Shown: positions 8,546 through 17,233 of the stretch, piece by piece | Layout of the letters: the number at the start of each line of letters is the position of its first letter | How positions within the stretch are numbered: position 1 is the first letter of the stretch | Assembly (NCBI GenBank): GCA_910576325.1 | Contig: CAJTIM010000012.1 | Span: forward strand, 59,119 to 123,118 | Origin: Clostridia bacterium | GTDB lineage: Bacteria > Bacillota > Clostridia > Lachnospirales > Lachnospiraceae | Direction of reading: 5' to 3' | Length of the DNA: 64,000 bases | The notes under the pieces: model-generated | What the model saw: the letters and a program-made list of their open reading frames with translations, nothing else | Databases searched by the model: none | Told to the model about the DNA's origin: nothing | Translations under genes and position numbers: made by a program

Positions 8546-9691
8546 TTAATCAATCACCAATAGGTCCGGTCTTTCCATAACAATTCCATTCATATTGTAT
8601 TCCAGCTTGGGGTAAGAAATAGGACGCGTTATAAACACAGGTCCATCCTCCGTTACATAAAAGGAGTCCTCTGATTTCGTTCCGTCAACAACCGGATTAA
8701 AACAATAGGCCTGATTTTTTTGGATTTTATGATGGCATGCCGGCGTTATCATATAATCCCTGGGCCAATATCCCTGACAGCCTCCCTGCCCGTGCTTTTC
8801 AAACATTCCCGGATATCCCTTATCCAAATATGCCTGCTTTAATGTCTGATACAGCTTCAGCTCATCCACACCCACAGCCGCTTCCGCAACGGTCCTGCAT
8901 TCCATTTCGCAACAATCCCTGTATTGCTCCGTAAATGCTTCATCCGGCTTGCCAAAATAAATCATTCTCGAAACGGTCGTAATCAGTCCTTTATATCTTC
9001 CGTTGATGGATACAATCAGATTGTGCTCCAGCTTCTTATTTGTCGGAAGCCCGTGACGATAGCTGTAGCTCCTTTCATCCGCAGACACCAGGTGCATTAC
9101 CTGTTCAATGTTGTATTTCCACAGTGCATTTGATATTCCGCCTGCAATTTCCAGCTCTGTCATACCCGGTTGAATCGTAGGAAGATATTCCTCAAGAGTT
9201 CTGGAAATGCTGTCTCCCAGATAGCGGTATCGCCCAAGTTCATTTTCCGTCAGACAATAACGCAGCGTGCTAATTCTGCTATTATCTACTGCCACACTCC
9301 CGCACGGCGTATCAGAAAGTACTTTTTCCATTGATGTTACGTGTCTTTTCACAAATTCCTCCAGCTTATTTTCTTCCCAGCCGTACACAAATAATTCAAA
9401 CCCAAGCTCAGGAAGCTGCTCTTCTTCCAGAATCCGCGGTTCTTCTATTACATTGCAGGCGGCATAGCATTGGGTTTTTGTAACTAAAACCGCAACCGCG
9501 CCATTATCAAAACAGTTTGCAACAAAATTTTTTCCCCCTGCCGTAACCCAGCTGAAATTCGGGTGTTTCATCAGCAAAAGGGCTTCCATCCCCATTTCAT
9601 CCAGCAAATCATAAATCCGTTTCTTTTTAATTTCTATTTCCGCAATCCTTCCTTCTAAAGAAGCGTCTTCTTTATACTTAAAATAATTCAT
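8546..9691 (-). CDS. M24 'pita-bread' fold protein with lost metal ligands (creatinase/aminopeptidase P-like)
   Basis: A 381-aa protein with the two-domain layout of creatinase and Xaa-Pro aminopeptidases: a creatinase-N domain (about 1-155) and an M24 fold (about 160-381). Motif positions align well (LIVSINGRYKGLITTVSRM, KHGQGG, FNPVV, SEDSFYVTEDG). The canonical metal ligands Asp, Asp, His, Glu, Glu are read here as N230, T239, H300, N332 and E341, so three of five are replaced. Metal-peptidase activity is therefore unlikely. Creatinase shows that this fold can hydrolyse C-N bonds without metal, and DddP-type lyases show other chemistry. Its place between a Zn-alcohol dehydrogenase (4-nt overlap) and a Gfo/Idh/MocA enzyme suggests it acts on a catabolic intermediate of the imported compound. 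Confidence 0.75.
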   Translation of the reverse strand: MNYFKYKEDASLEGRIAEIEIKKKRIYDLLDEMGMEALLLMKHPNFSWVTAGGKNFVANCFDNGAVAVLVTKTQCYAACNVIEEPRILEEEQLPELGFELFVYGWEENKLEEFVKRHVTSMEKVLSDTPCGSVAVDNSRISTLRYCLTENELGRYRYLGDSISRTLEEYLPTIQPGMTELEIAGGISNALWKYNIEQVMHLVSADERSYSYRHGLPTNKKLEHNLIVSINGRYKGLITTVSRMIYFGKPDEAFTEQYRDCCEMECRTVAEAAVGVDELKLYQTLKQAYLDKGYPGMFEKHGQGGCQGYWPRDYMITPACHHKIQKNQAYCFNPVVDGTKSEDSFYVTEDGPVFITRPISYPKLEYNMNGIVMERPDLLVID

Positions 9692-10719
9692 TTATTTTCC
9701 TCCTGCAGGCAGGGATCTATTAAAATTTCAACCCCTTCCCCTGTTTTCATAAGTTCAATTCCTTCTAAAATTCCCTCTAACGGCAATGTGTGTGTAATTA
9801 ATTCCTCCAGATGCAGCACGCCGCTTTCCAACAGTCTTACTGCCCGCGGAAATGTTGCGTTTGCGAGCCAGGTTCCTCTGACGGCTATCTCATTCTGCGT
9901 AATCCGGCTCTGCGCAATCTGACATTCCGCCTTCTTATTCACACCGAACAGCAGCACCGTCCCGCCCTTCCGGACCACATTTACCGCCTGACGCATCTGA
10001 CTTCCCACTACCTCCGCACAGTAATCTGCCCCCATGGGAACCTGGCTGTGCACAACCTCTTCTAAGCTCTGCTCCAATGGATTTACAGTTATGTCTGCTC
10101 CGCATTTTTTCGCCAATGCTCTTTTTCTTTCATTCGGATCGGACACAATAATCGGATACGCGCCTGCTGCTTTCATCATCTGTACAAACATAAGACCAAT
10201 GGTTCCTGCTCCAATCACCACCGCACTCTCTCCGGGCATTACTCGTATCTTTTGAAATCCATTCAGAAGACATGCCAGGGGCTCTGCAAAAGCCGCAATC
10301 CTGGCCGGAAGCGCCGGGCTTATCCTATAAACCGTTTTTTCCGATGTTCTGACAAACTCCGCAAAGCCGCCGTCCACATCTATTCCCATTGCACGGATAT
10401 GTTCGCAAAAGTTGGGATAGTTATTTTTACAATAATCGCAGGTCCCGCAATAATCATTGGGATTCAACACTACTCTGTCCCCTGGCTTTACCGTAGTCAC
10501 CGCACTTCCGATCTCCACAATTTCTCCGCAAATTTCATGACCCAATACGGTCCCCGGTGTTGCCTCATATCCGGGCGGAACGCTCATAATATGTACATCC
10601 GTACCGCAGATACTGCACAATTCCACTTTTATAATAACATCATCCGCCCGTATAATCTCGGGCTTTGGAATCTCCTTTATTTTTAAAACTCCCTCTCTCT
10701 CAAATACCGCAGCTCTCAT
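9688..10719 (-). CDS. Zinc-dependent medium-chain alcohol/polyol dehydrogenase
   Basis: A 343-aa MDR-family enzyme. Catalytic zinc ligands are visible as C38 (SICGTD) and H61-E62 (GHEICGE). The structural zinc site is the four-cysteine set C91, C94, C97, C105. The NAD(P)-binding Rossmann motif GAGTIG is at 170-175. It is closest in pattern to threonine, sorbitol and galactitol dehydrogenases, so oxidation of a secondary hydroxyl on a polyol or sugar acid is the likely reaction, in the cytoplasm. The stop overlaps the start of the M24-like gene by 4 nt (ATGA), which implies translational coupling. It follows the permeases in the operon. Substrate assignment would be a guess. Confidence 0.9.
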   Translation of the reverse strand: MRAAVFEREGVLKIKEIPKPEIIRADDVIIKVELCSICGTDVHIMSVPPGYEATPGTVLGHEICGEIVEIGSAVTTVKPGDRVVLNPNDYCGTCDYCKNNYPNFCEHIRAMGIDVDGGFAEFVRTSEKTVYRISPALPARIAAFAEPLACLLNGFQKIRVMPGESAVVIGAGTIGLMFVQMMKAAGAYPIIVSDPNERKRALAKKCGADITVNPLEQSLEEVVHSQVPMGADYCAEVVGSQMRQAVNVVRKGGTVLLFGVNKKAECQIAQSRITQNEIAVRGTWLANATFPRAVRLLESGVLHLEELITHTLPLEGILEGIELMKTGEGVEILIDPCLQEENK

Positions 10720-10734
10720 ATGCTCTCTCCTTTT

Positions 10735-11748
10735 TTATTTTCCCTCTGATACCGGTTCTGATTTATTGGCTCTTGCAATTTCTTTTTTCTGCTGATATTT
10801 CATAGCTGCATAGTCTAACAAAATTCCGATAATAAGCAGAATTCCATATGTTGAAGAACGGACAAAGCTGCTGATTCGAAGCAGGTTAAATCCCGAATCC
10901 AACATCTGAAGGGCTGTTGCGGACAATAAAATATTAAGCATATTTCCTTTTCCTCCCAATGGAGATATCCCCGCAAAGACGGATGCCAGCATAGCCTGCA
11001 GAACATAGGAAGAACCATAATCATATTTTGCAGAATTTGTTCTGGCCAAAATCAAAATTCCCGTCAGAGCACCCAGCATGGAGGAAATCATATACGTTTT
11101 AAACACTGTTTTTACATTATCAATTCCGCAATAAAAGCTTGCCGCACGGTTAGATCCGAAGAGCTGTGTGCGGATTCCATGTACGGTATGATGAATTACA
11201 ATGCATACTGCCGCAAGCGCCGCGAGAAAAATAACCAATGGCATCGGAATGATGCCCAGCACCTTTCCATTTCCAATAAACATAATCTGTTCCGGGAAAA
11301 CTCCAAATACCCCCTGCCCCTTTGTCAGAACCATACTAACGCCCATAAAGAGATTCTGTGTGCCCAATGTTGCAAGAATCGGAAAGATTCCCATATGCGC
11401 CACCAAGAATCCGTTGATCATTCCGCATACCAGTCCTATCAGGACCGTAACAGCCAGACACAAAAACAAATACGGCCAGGCTTCTCCTGCTGCTGTCCCT
11501 TCCGGCATCATATATAACAAAATCATGCCGTTAACTGTAGCCGTAAGATTCGCAACCGCAACAATCGACAAATCCGCGCCTGCCGTCAGCATGGTAATGC
11601 CGATTCCCAATGTCAGTATCCCGGCTTCCGGAAACTGAAAGCACATGGATTCAAAGTTATACCCTGTCAGAAAACGCTCCGGCCTTAAACATGAAAAAAT
11701 CATAAAAATTACCAGATTAATTCCAATTAACTGTTTCACTTTTCCCAT
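10735..11748 (-). CDS. ABC sugar transporter permease (RbsC/LsrD/RhaQ type)
   Basis: A 337-aa, very hydrophobic protein with about 8-10 membrane segments. It carries the conserved membrane-core segment of the ribose/xylose/AI-2 permease family, read as MLASVFAGISPLGGKGN near the C-terminus. It is the second permease of the operon, next to another permease (gap 13 nt) and an ATPase with two nucleotide-binding halves. This is the arrangement of heterodimeric LsrC/LsrD or RhaP/RhaQ importers rather than the homodimeric RbsC type. It would form half of the membrane channel. Specificity cannot be read from the permease. Confidence 0.88.
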   Translation of the reverse strand: MGKVKQLIGINLVIFMIFSCLRPERFLTGYNFESMCFQFPEAGILTLGIGITMLTAGADLSIVAVANLTATVNGMILLYMMPEGTAAGEAWPYLFLCLAVTVLIGLVCGMINGFLVAHMGIFPILATLGTQNLFMGVSMVLTKGQGVFGVFPEQIMFIGNGKVLGIIPMPLVIFLAALAAVCIVIHHTVHGIRTQLFGSNRAASFYCGIDNVKTVFKTYMISSMLGALTGILILARTNSAKYDYGSSYVLQAMLASVFAGISPLGGKGNMLNILLSATALQMLDSGFNLLRISSFVRSSTYGILLIIGILLDYAAMKYQQKKEIARANKSEPVSEGK

Positions 11749-11761
11749 ACATGCGCCCCCT

Positions 11762-12763
11762 TTATACAGTCCCTTCTTTCTTTGCCCTTGCAGACTGAAT
11801 CAGCACGGCAAATATAACCAGACAACCAAACGTAAACTTCTGCCAGTAAGAGGGAACATTAATCAGCGCAAGGTTATTATTGATCACATTGGTCAGCATC
11901 AATCCCAGAAACACGCCTGGTATTGTTCCCTTACCTCCCGATATGCTCGTGCCTCCCATAACCACGGCCGCTATCACTGTCAGTTCTTCTCCCTGAAAAC
12001 TCATGGGATCTGCCATCCGGTTGTTGCTGACGTAAATAAGTCCGCCGATACCTGCCATAACACCGGCATATCCGTAAATGAACATGCGGACCCCTGTCAG
12101 GTTATACCCTAACCGCTGGGCGCTTGAACTGTCTCCACCCAATGCATACACTCCGCGGCCAATGATTGTATAATTCAAAATCAAATGGGTAAACAGCATA
12201 ATCCCCAGCATAATGAATACGGAAAAATGCAGTCCGTAGGTCGAGCCAGTCCCATCCATTCTGTTAAACAAATATGTTTTTGAGAATTCAATGGTACATT
12301 CCGGCATTTCCGTGCTTGCCACATATTCATTTCCCACAAAGTTTAAGACAAGTCCTCTGATTGTTGTTGCCAGGCACAGTGTAACAATAAAGATAGGAAT
12401 CTCAAACGTATTTACCAAAAATGCATTGCAAAAACCAAACAGCATGCCAATCAGAGCCGATATCAGAAATAACGGAAGAATCGGCCCTGTATAGTCAAAT
12501 GCCAGCGCCAGACGTATGGTCATATATGCCGAGCAGATTGCAATCGCCATAAACGACATGTCCACCCCTCCATTGATAATCACCATCATTACCCCGCAGG
12601 CAAAAATCCCCGTAACAATCATTGTGCGAAACAAATCAAACATGTTTCTGACTGTCAGAAAGGCAGGATTTATAACAGAAAATGTTATCATTACCATTAC
12701 CAATATCACAAAAACAACGCACTCATTGCTTTTGTAAAACTTATTTATCTTTGTTTTCAACAT
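11762..12763 (-). CDS. ABC sugar transporter permease (LsrC/RhaP type)
   Basis: A 333-aa integral membrane protein, starting at ATG 12763 with AGGAGG upstream; the start lies 23 nt inside the ATPase gene, so the two are coupled. It has about 9 membrane helices and the family segment AVVMGGTSISGGKGT in the last third, the usual EAA-like loop region for contact with the ATPase. Together with the next permease it forms the channel of a carbohydrate-uptake-2 family importer. Two different permease genes, as here, match the AI-2 (Lsr) and rhamnose systems, but the operon lacks LsrK/LsrF and rhamnose isomerase or kinase genes, so neither name is warranted. Confidence 0.88.
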   Translation of the reverse strand: MLKTKINKFYKSNECVVFVILVMVMITFSVINPAFLTVRNMFDLFRTMIVTGIFACGVMMVIINGGVDMSFMAIAICSAYMTIRLALAFDYTGPILPLFLISALIGMLFGFCNAFLVNTFEIPIFIVTLCLATTIRGLVLNFVGNEYVASTEMPECTIEFSKTYLFNRMDGTGSTYGLHFSVFIMLGIMLFTHLILNYTIIGRGVYALGGDSSSAQRLGYNLTGVRMFIYGYAGVMAGIGGLIYVSNNRMADPMSFQGEELTVIAAVVMGGTSISGGKGTIPGVFLGLMLTNVINNNLALINVPSYWQKFTFGCLVIFAVLIQSARAKKEGTV

Positions 12764-14276
12764 CTTCCGCTCCTCCTTTCTTCTCAATATTCTGTGTTAT
12801 TTTTTCATTCAGAATATCTGCCGTAATCTGCTCAGTCATATTTTCATAGACCATGCGACCGCTGTTCATTACTATGATTCGGTTTGTTGTGCTGAGCAGT
12901 TCTCCGATATCATCTGAAATTAATACAACTGCCAGTCCGTTACGGGCTAACTCCTTTAAAATCCGGTGAATCTCACTCTTGGATTTGACATCAACGCCGA
13001 CAGAGGGACCATTCAGAATTAAGATTTCCGGATTTGTCGCAAGCCATCTGGCAATAACTACCCGCTGCTGATTTCCCCCTGAAAAAGTTCCGGCCGGCAC
13101 TTCCGGTCCCGAAGCATTGATGCTTAATTCCCGAATCCGTTCCTTTGCTTCCGCCTTCATCCCTGCATCATCCAGCCAGCCGTTTTTCTTTTTCTTCCGA
13201 TCCAAAACCGCCGCATTGATATTATCCGTGAGGCTTCTTTCCATAAAAAGCCCTTCTGTCAGACGGTCCTCCGGCACGTATGCAATGCGGTTTTCCATGG
13301 CTGTCCGTATATTTTTCAGATGCTTTTCCTCTCCATGAATCTTCAGCGTACCTGTATCGATCTTCCCTATCCCGAATAATGCCTTGGCAAGCTCCGTTCT
13401 TCCTGAACCAAGCTGCCCTGTAATTCCAAGGATCTCACCCGCCCCCAAATGAAAGCTGATGTCCTCAAAACTCCCCTCCTGCGTCCAATGCTCTGCCTCC
13501 AGTACTGTTTTTTCCTCTTCTGCTTCATAAGAAAAGCTGTCTTCCTCAATTTCCTGCCCTGTCATATAGTAAACAAGGCGTTCTTTCTCAAATTCATCGG
13601 CCCTTTTATCTACAATCATATTGCCGTTCCTGATTACCGCAATCCGCTGGCAGACCGTAAAAACTTCATCCAGCTTATGGCTTACAAAAATAACGGAAAT
13701 ACCCTTTTCCGATAACCCGTAAATAATTTCATACAGCCGTTCAATTTCCTTTTGTGTCAATGCCGTTGTAGGCTCATCCATAATAATCAGCCTGGCTTTC
13801 TGTAAAATGGCCCTTGATATAGCCACAATCTGCTTTTGAGCGACCGAGAGATACCGCACCTCCTGTTCCAAATCCATTTCAACGCCAATTTCTTTCAGGG
13901 CATCCGCCGCTTCCTTCTTAATCCTTTTCCAGTTTACCAGACGCTTTCCTTCCACAAGCTGTGTTCCCAAGGAAATATTCTCCGCTACAGTAAGGTTTGG
14001 GAATACTGAAAAGTCCTGATAAATCACCTGTACGCCTTCCTTAATGGAAACCGTCGGAAGAAGCTCTGTATAAGCATGACCATTCAGCTCTATTTGGCCG
14101 GAGTCTGCCTTATATACGCCGGATATGATCTTTATCAGCGTTGACTTCCCGCACCCGTTTTCGCCTACCAGGCAAAGCCTTTCTCCCGGAGCAAGTGTCA
14201 GATTGATATTTTTCAGTACACGATGGCCGGAAAAAGATTTGTTAATTCCTGTCACTTTCAAAACCGGAGTTTCCAT
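12741..14276 (-). CDS. ABC sugar importer ATPase with two nucleotide-binding domains (RbsA/MglA-like)
   Basis: A 511-aa protein with tandem ABC domains. The first has Walker A GENGCGKST (residues 38-46), signature LSVAQKQ and Walker B LIIMDEPTTAL. The second has the degenerate loop GQLGSGRTE usual in this family, signature FSGGNQQRV and a Walker-B strand EILILNGPSVGVD, in which Asn-Gly stands where Asp-Glu is usual. Because carbohydrate-uptake-2 ATPases normally hydrolyse ATP at one site, this may be tolerated. The start is the ATG at 14276 with AAAGGGG 8 nt upstream; a GTG three codons earlier is also possible. It is separated from the binding-protein gene by a strong hairpin that probably lowers its expression relative to the binding protein. 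Confidence 0.9.
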   Translation of the reverse strand: METPVLKVTGINKSFSGHRVLKNINLTLAPGERLCLVGENGCGKSTLIKIISGVYKADSGQIELNGHAYTELLPTVSIKEGVQVIYQDFSVFPNLTVAENISLGTQLVEGKRLVNWKRIKKEAADALKEIGVEMDLEQEVRYLSVAQKQIVAISRAILQKARLIIMDEPTTALTQKEIERLYEIIYGLSEKGISVIFVSHKLDEVFTVCQRIAVIRNGNMIVDKRADEFEKERLVYYMTGQEIEEDSFSYEAEEEKTVLEAEHWTQEGSFEDISFHLGAGEILGITGQLGSGRTELAKALFGIGKIDTGTLKIHGEEKHLKNIRTAMENRIAYVPEDRLTEGLFMERSLTDNINAAVLDRKKKKNGWLDDAGMKAEAKERIRELSINASGPEVPAGTFSGGNQQRVVIARWLATNPEILILNGPSVGVDVKSKSEIHRILKELARNGLAVVLISDDIGELLSTTNRIIVMNSGRMVYENMTEQITADILNEKITQNIEKKGGAEDVENKDK

Positions 14277-14307
14277 AAGCCACACCCCTTTACTCTTTCA
14301 TGCAAGA

Positions 14308-14336
14308 GGCTGCCTCAAATATGCTTTGAGGCAGCC
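14308..14336 (-). terminator. Intercistronic hairpin between binding protein and ATPase genes
   Basis: A perfect 12-bp stem (GGCTGCCTCAAA and its complement) with a 5-nt loop starts about 20 nt after the stop of the binding-protein gene. No T-run follows on the minus strand, so it is better read as an mRNA-stabilising or partial-termination hairpin. Such hairpins commonly give binding proteins higher expression than their ATPase and permeases. Confidence 0.75.
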
Positions 14337-14355
14337 CTGTTTCTTTATCTGCAGA

Positions 14356-15435
14356 CTAAAAATCATTCTCAGCCAATGTGTCCGCCGTAACGTCTCTCCA
14401 AGCCTCACCAAGAATTACATTGCCGTCTAATTTGATAGAATGGTATCCCTCAACACCCAAATCCATTCCGTCCGTAATCTCTCCGCCATTTTTTAGAATT
14501 TCTCCAACCTTAGCCATAATGTATCCGCTGTCTGCCGGGTCCCAGCATCCAAGGAAACTCAATGCACCGGATTCAATATAATCTTTATTCGCACTGGGAA
14601 GTCCGTTTCCGACAACGGCGACAGCGCCCTGCTTTCCGGCCTCCTCTACTGCAAGCGCATATCCCGGAAGGTCGGTAGCTGATGTAACAAACATTCCTTT
14701 CAATTCCGGATATGTCTTCATAAGCTCCGCCGCCTTTTCCTGAGATGCCTTCTGATTATAATTCGTTTCTACAAATGCATCCTCATTTACACATACCATA
14801 TTGGGATATGCCTCTTTCTGTCTTTCCACGGCGCCGTTGGCCCATGACATATGAGATTTTGCCGTGAGAGAGCCTACACACATTACGTATTCACCCTCCT
14901 CGCCCATCGCTTCCGCCAGTTTATCCATCAAATGTGCTCCGTAGGCGGCGCCGTCAAATGCCTCCACATCATAATCTACATTTACAATTCCCTGTGCCTC
15001 ATGAGAGATTACAATAATTCCCTGCTCTCTGGCCTTTTGAAGCACCGGTTCTACCGCTTCCGGAGAAACGGGTACAATTGTCAGTACATCAACGCCCTGT
15101 GTGATGAGGTTCTCTACTTCCTTAACCTGCAATGCTGCGTCTCCCTTATCTGCTCCGGTCTGGAATGCCTCGTTCCCCGTCTCTTCCCCATAGCGTTCAA
15201 TTCCTACCGCCATACGGTTAAACCATGCACCGCCAACTGATTTCGGCAGATTGGCAACCACAATTTTCGCTCCTGTCTCTTCTTTTGCTTCCTCTTTCAC
15301 TTCTTCGGATTCCGCTTCTTTTTCTTCCCCCTGTACAGGCGCCGGCTCTGTCACTTCCGCTTCCTTTTTCCCGCACCCGGACAGTGCACTTGCGCACAGA
15401 CACATCCCCAGAAGAACTGCTAACATCTTTTTCAT
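14356..15435 (-). CDS. Sugar/AI-2-type ABC substrate-binding lipoprotein
   Basis: A 359-aa exported lipoprotein. The signal peptide ends in the lipobox LSGC with C21 as lipid anchor, followed by a Glu-rich linker (about 25-55). The periplasmic-binding-protein fold of type Peripla_BP_4 follows: the segment ANLPKSVGGAWFNRM and then DAALQVKEVENLITQGVD resemble LsrB/RhaS-like proteins. It would capture the solute outside the membrane and deliver it to the two permeases. It is the first gene behind a clear promoter and has AAGGAGG upstream of its ATG. Ligands of this subfamily include AI-2, rhamnose and other simple sugars; the actual ligand is unknown. Confidence 0.9.
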   Translation of the reverse strand: MKKMLAVLLGMCLCASALSGCGKKEAEVTEPAPVQGEEKEAESEEVKEEAKEETGAKIVVANLPKSVGGAWFNRMAVGIERYGEETGNEAFQTGADKGDAALQVKEVENLITQGVDVLTIVPVSPEAVEPVLQKAREQGIIVISHEAQGIVNVDYDVEAFDGAAYGAHLMDKLAEAMGEEGEYVMCVGSLTAKSHMSWANGAVERQKEAYPNMVCVNEDAFVETNYNQKASQEKAAELMKTYPELKGMFVTSATDLPGYALAVEEAGKQGAVAVVGNGLPSANKDYIESGALSFLGCWDPADSGYIMAKVGEILKNGGEITDGMDLGVEGYHSIKLDGNVILGEAWRDVTADTLAENDF

Positions 15436-15487
15436 TTCTTATCCTCCTTCTCACTGTTATTTAATTGTTATAGCAAATTACGATTTC

Positions 15488-15515
15488 ATTATAACAGCTT
15501 ACAACTTCTAGTCAA
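15488..15515 (-). promoter_or_regulatory. Sigma-A promoter of the sugar-type operon
   Basis: On the minus strand TTGACT (15515-15510) and a perfect TATAAT (15493-15488) are separated by 16 nt. The site lies about 50 nt before the ATG of the binding-protein gene and points into it. No other promoter of this quality is seen in the operon. Confidence 0.8.
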
Positions 15516-15530
15516 TACCATTTCTTTAAA

Positions 15531-15582
15531 TTGTATACACTTTGTTTATATTGTACACTTTTTTATAATTTTTTTGTATATA
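15531..15582. promoter_or_regulatory. Candidate GntR-type operator cluster (TGTATACA-like)
   Basis: A perfect palindrome TGTATACA at 15532-15539, TGTACA at 15552-15557 and TGTATATA at 15575-15582 are spaced at about 20-22 nt, that is, two helix turns. They lie just upstream of the -35 box of the operon promoter and between it and the GntR/FCD gene. FCD-type GntR regulators bind short T-G-T/A-C-A palindromes. Control of the operon by the neighbouring regulator is an inference. Confidence 0.5.
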
Positions 15583-15728
15583 TTTACCTAAACAAAAAAG
15601 CATAATCTATTTATTTTATTCATTTAGGCCAAAGCGAAAAATTTAACAGTGTTTTGGTCGGATGAACAGCATCTGCTCCAAAGCGGCAGAAACCGTGAGC
15701 AGAGATTTCATTTCTGCATAAAAATTAC

Positions 15729-15763
15729 GCCGAGTGCAACTCTGAAAATGAGTTGCACTCGGC
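15729..15763 (-). terminator. Terminator of the GntR regulator gene
   Basis: A perfect 14-bp stem (GCCGAGTGCAACTC and complement, 7-nt loop) followed on the minus strand by a T-rich tract. It lies about 75 nt after the regulator's stop and insulates the regulator from the operon promoter. The rest of the 405-nt gap (15436-15840) holds the operon promoter and the operator cluster. Confidence 0.85.
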
Positions 15764-15840
15764 GCTTCTTACATTCTGCTTAAAACAGCAGTTATTGCCT
15801 TTATTCGATTGTTATTTTGCCGATATCAACCAAACCTCTG

Positions 15841-16500
15841 CTATGACCAGAATGTTCCATTATAATCTTTTTCCAGATCATGAAAATGCAGGTTATGCTG
15901 TGTCAGCAGTTTTAAAGCCCGCTTTTCATCCCGTTCCATCAAAGCGTCAACAATCTCTTCATGCTGACGATACTGTTCCTGGGGATTTTCCAGAAAATTT
16001 GATCGCCAGGACTGCAAAAATTCAATTTTTAAATATAATTTTTTTTGAAACTCTATCAACTGCCGATTCTTACTGATAATACTAAGCTCCAGGTGGAATG
16101 CACAGTCCTTTCTTATTTTTTCAGCAATATTCTCTGTCAGTCCTGCTTCCAGACAAGCTTTCGAATACTCTCTCATCTTTCCAAACTCTGCATTGCTTCC
16201 ATAAAAAACAGCCAGTTTGACTGCCAGATTGTCTAACTGAACACGTGTAATTCCAATCTCTTTAATAAGAGATTCATCCCAATTAGCAACCTCTGCGTAA
16301 CGATTCGGATACATATTAATAATGCCGTCATTTGCCAACTGTTTCATGGCCTCACGGATTGGTGTTCTGCTGATTCCAAATTGTGCTGCAATCCTGGCCT
16401 CCGGCACACGGCATCCCGGTTTAATCTCCATAGATAAAATCATATCCAACAAATATTGATATACAGTCTCACTCAAACTGACGCTGTTTTCCTGCTTCAT
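15841..16500 (-). CDS. GntR-family transcriptional regulator, FadR/FCD subfamily
   Basis: A 219-aa regulator. Residues about 8-75 are a winged helix with the GntR signature (IKPGCRVPEARIAAQFGI then SRTPIREAMKQLANDG). Residues about 85-210 are the all-helical FCD ligand domain, with probable metal-ligating histidines in FHLEL and in QHEEIV and QHNLHFHDLE. FCD regulators sense sugar acids and other carboxylates and usually repress a neighbouring catabolic operon. It lies directly upstream of the ABC/dehydrogenase operon in the same direction but with its own terminator, so it probably controls that operon through the TGTATACA-like sites. The effector is likely the imported compound or an intermediate. 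Confidence 0.9.
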   Translation of the reverse strand: MKQENSVSLSETVYQYLLDMILSMEIKPGCRVPEARIAAQFGISRTPIREAMKQLANDGIINMYPNRYAEVANWDESLIKEIGITRVQLDNLAVKLAVFYGSNAEFGKMREYSKACLEAGLTENIAEKIRKDCAFHLELSIISKNRQLIEFQKKLYLKIEFLQSWRSNFLENPQEQYRQHEEIVDALMERDEKRALKLLTQHNLHFHDLEKDYNGTFWS

Positions 16501-16615
16501 TTCTGTTCCCCTTTTATGCGCTGTATAAATATTTACTTACTTATATTTAACCTTTTTAACTATATCAAATTATGGTTACATTTACAATTATTAGTTAATA
16601 AAGGTGGTTTTTCCG

Positions 16616-17218
16616 TTAATTTTTCTTCCCACGCTTTTTTCTCCCCCGAAACTCCTCAATCCTCCCCTCAATCTCCGTATAGTCCCTCTCAAACAACTCC
16701 TCACTAATCAACCCATTCAAGATCTCTTCCGGCACCCGCTCCACGATCCGCTCCCTCACAAACTCCTTACTCTTCCCCCCATACCTTGCCATCCCGCAAA
16801 TCTCCTGAATATCCGCCAGCTCCGGCCGCCAGAGAATCCGTATCTTACACCTCAGCTCCACCTTCGGATTCCGCGCCGCCTCCCGAATCACATAAAAATC
16901 CACGCGCCCATCCAGCCATTCCGCCGAAATAATCCCCCAATACTCCGGCACATGCTCCCCGACATGCAGGGCATGGGTAGACCCCACCACCACATAATTC
17001 CGATCAAAAAACCGATCATAATCCTTCACCTGCCGCTCCAGCCTCGCATAAGTATCCGCATCACTCTTAATCTCAATCCCCGCAAGCTCCTCCGGAAGCA
17101 CCATCACAATGTCCGCCCGGGATCTCCCCATCTGCTTCTCCTCAATCATCCGAACCTTGCCGTACCGCTCCTCCAGATAATCAAACAACGGCTCCCGAAT
17201 ATCCCTGTCATACAGCAT
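16616..17218 (-). CDS. sce7726-family-like protein, probable PD-(D/E)XK nuclease fold
   Basis: A 200-aa protein, start ATG 17218 with GGTGG upstream. The N-terminus (YDRDIREPLFDYLEERY) and the following RADIVMV and GIEIKSDADTYARLERQ match the pattern of the sce7726 family. The D...(E)xK arrangement (ADIV, then EIKS) is the usual PD-(D/E)XK core, so DNA cleavage is plausible. The tail is strongly basic (RGRKKRGKKN). It is the last gene of a small minus-strand group with a membrane protein (gap 15 nt) and a winged-helix protein. Proteins of this family are often found in accessory regions; their role is unknown. Confidence 0.65.
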   Translation of the reverse strand: MLYDRDIREPLFDYLEERYGKVRMIEEKQMGRSRADIVMVLPEELAGIEIKSDADTYARLERQVKDYDRFFDRNYVVVGSTHALHVGEHVPEYWGIISAEWLDGRVDFYVIREAARNPKVELRCKIRILWRPELADIQEICGMARYGGKSKEFVRERIVERVPEEILNGLISEELFERDYTEIEGRIEEFRGRKKRGKKN

Positions 17219-17233
17219 CAAAATCCACCGCTT

